From Psychrobacter sp. GP33 (lineage in GTDB: Bacteria; Pseudomonadota; Gammaproteobacteria; Pseudomonadales; Moraxellaceae): a stretch of DNA of 35,348 nucleotides. The notes under the pieces are model-generated. The model had not been told where the DNA came from, did not search any database, and worked only from the letters and a program-made list of their open reading frames with translations. The DNA lies in assembly GCF_014119005.1 (NCBI RefSeq), contig NZ_JACGYX010000011.1, positions 1 through 35,348 on the forward strand, in the 5' to 3' direction. The first letter of the stretch is position 1; every line of letters begins with the position of its first letter. Positions 34,886 to 35,348 of the stretch are shown in pieces. Position numbers and translations under genes: made by a program.

Positions 34886-35348
34886 ATAGGTCGGAACGGC
34901 CACATTAGTTGTCAAAAGTTGATATTTATACGCCAGCTAATCACAATGTTGTGTGAGCTTTTGGACACGTTATAGCAAGCATAAAGCTGATTAATGGAAG
35001 AGTACGCACACCTGATTGAGTTATGCGACAAGTAACGTGAGATAGATAAGTTACAGGTAATGCGATCATTAATAACCTAAGTAAATAAAAAGTAGATATT
35101 CACTCATGGAATAAATGAAGTTAAGTCGATGCCTGACATAAATCACGATTTGAACCACTTTTGAGGAAAATAACAACTGTAAATTGGATGAGGTAAATAT
35201 CCTGCGCTTAACATCGCTACTTCATAGCAACGTTAAGCTTTCCGTAAAAACGCCTTCTTGTCTTACGTATAAAACAGTGACTTAGGTATAATAATAGAAT
35301 CTAGGAATTATAATAAAAAGGGCAAGTTAATATTTAAAACACCTTAGC
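34886..35348. other. Gene-poor right end
   Basis: No frame of useful length on either strand. A 13-codon plus-strand start at 34995 (MEEYAHLIELCDK) continues in frame after a TAA with REIDKLQVMRSLIT, which looks like a decayed small helical protein. No attachment site or transfer origin could be identified. Confidence 0.35.

Overview
The window looks like a stretch of a mobile accessory replicon, most likely a plasmid of a Moraxellaceae-type gammaproteobacterium (Psychrobacter or a relative). This is an inference from three things: two Rep_3-type initiator genes with 22-bp iterons, a small HTH/coiled-coil replication-associated protein of the kind paired with Rep_3 genes in Acinetobacter and Psychrobacter plasmids, and AT-rich host-like DNA around more GC-rich cargo. 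No chromosomal housekeeping gene, rRNA, tRNA, transposase, partition gene or intact relaxase was seen.

Layout, left to right. (1) 2-1501: a Fic-family protein, cut off at its 5' end by the window edge. (2) 1541-1970: a decayed copy of the junction between the HTH gene and the end of hsdR; the intact version lies 23.8 kb away in the same orientation. (3) 2517-23214, all on the minus strand: a Tc (toxin complex) insecticidal-type toxin locus in transcription order tcB-tcC fusion, a decayed 5' duplicate of tcA, tcA N-terminal part, tcA C-terminal part. (4) 23607-24779: first replication origin (AT-rich block, five 22-bp iterons, repB). (5) 24877-25377: convergent HTH/coiled-coil gene. (6) 25504-32621, minus strand: a complete type I restriction-modification operon hsdM-hsdS-(RhuM/Fic protein)-hsdR. 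(7) 32726-33937: second origin, mirror-arranged on the minus strand (AT-rich block, four perfect 22-bp iterons of different sequence, repB). (8) 33938-35348: gene-poor, decayed DNA with a strong bidirectional terminator and remnants.

How the parts work together. The Tc locus encodes all three functional parts of a Tc holotoxin: an oversized TcA (4096 residues over two genes) as the receptor-binding and translocation pore, and a 2562-residue TcB-TcC fusion that forms the cocoon and carries a C-terminal effector of about 290 residues. The effector has a DHIxP / HHR pattern suggesting a nuclease. The restriction operon should stabilise and protect the replicon. Two complete rep-iteron origins plus the long direct repeat (about nine bases in ten identical by eye) flanking the Tc-repB block suggest a cointegrate formed from two related plasmids through shared hsdR-HTH sequence.

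Everything here is read from sequence by eye; domain names rest on recognisable motifs, not on database searches.
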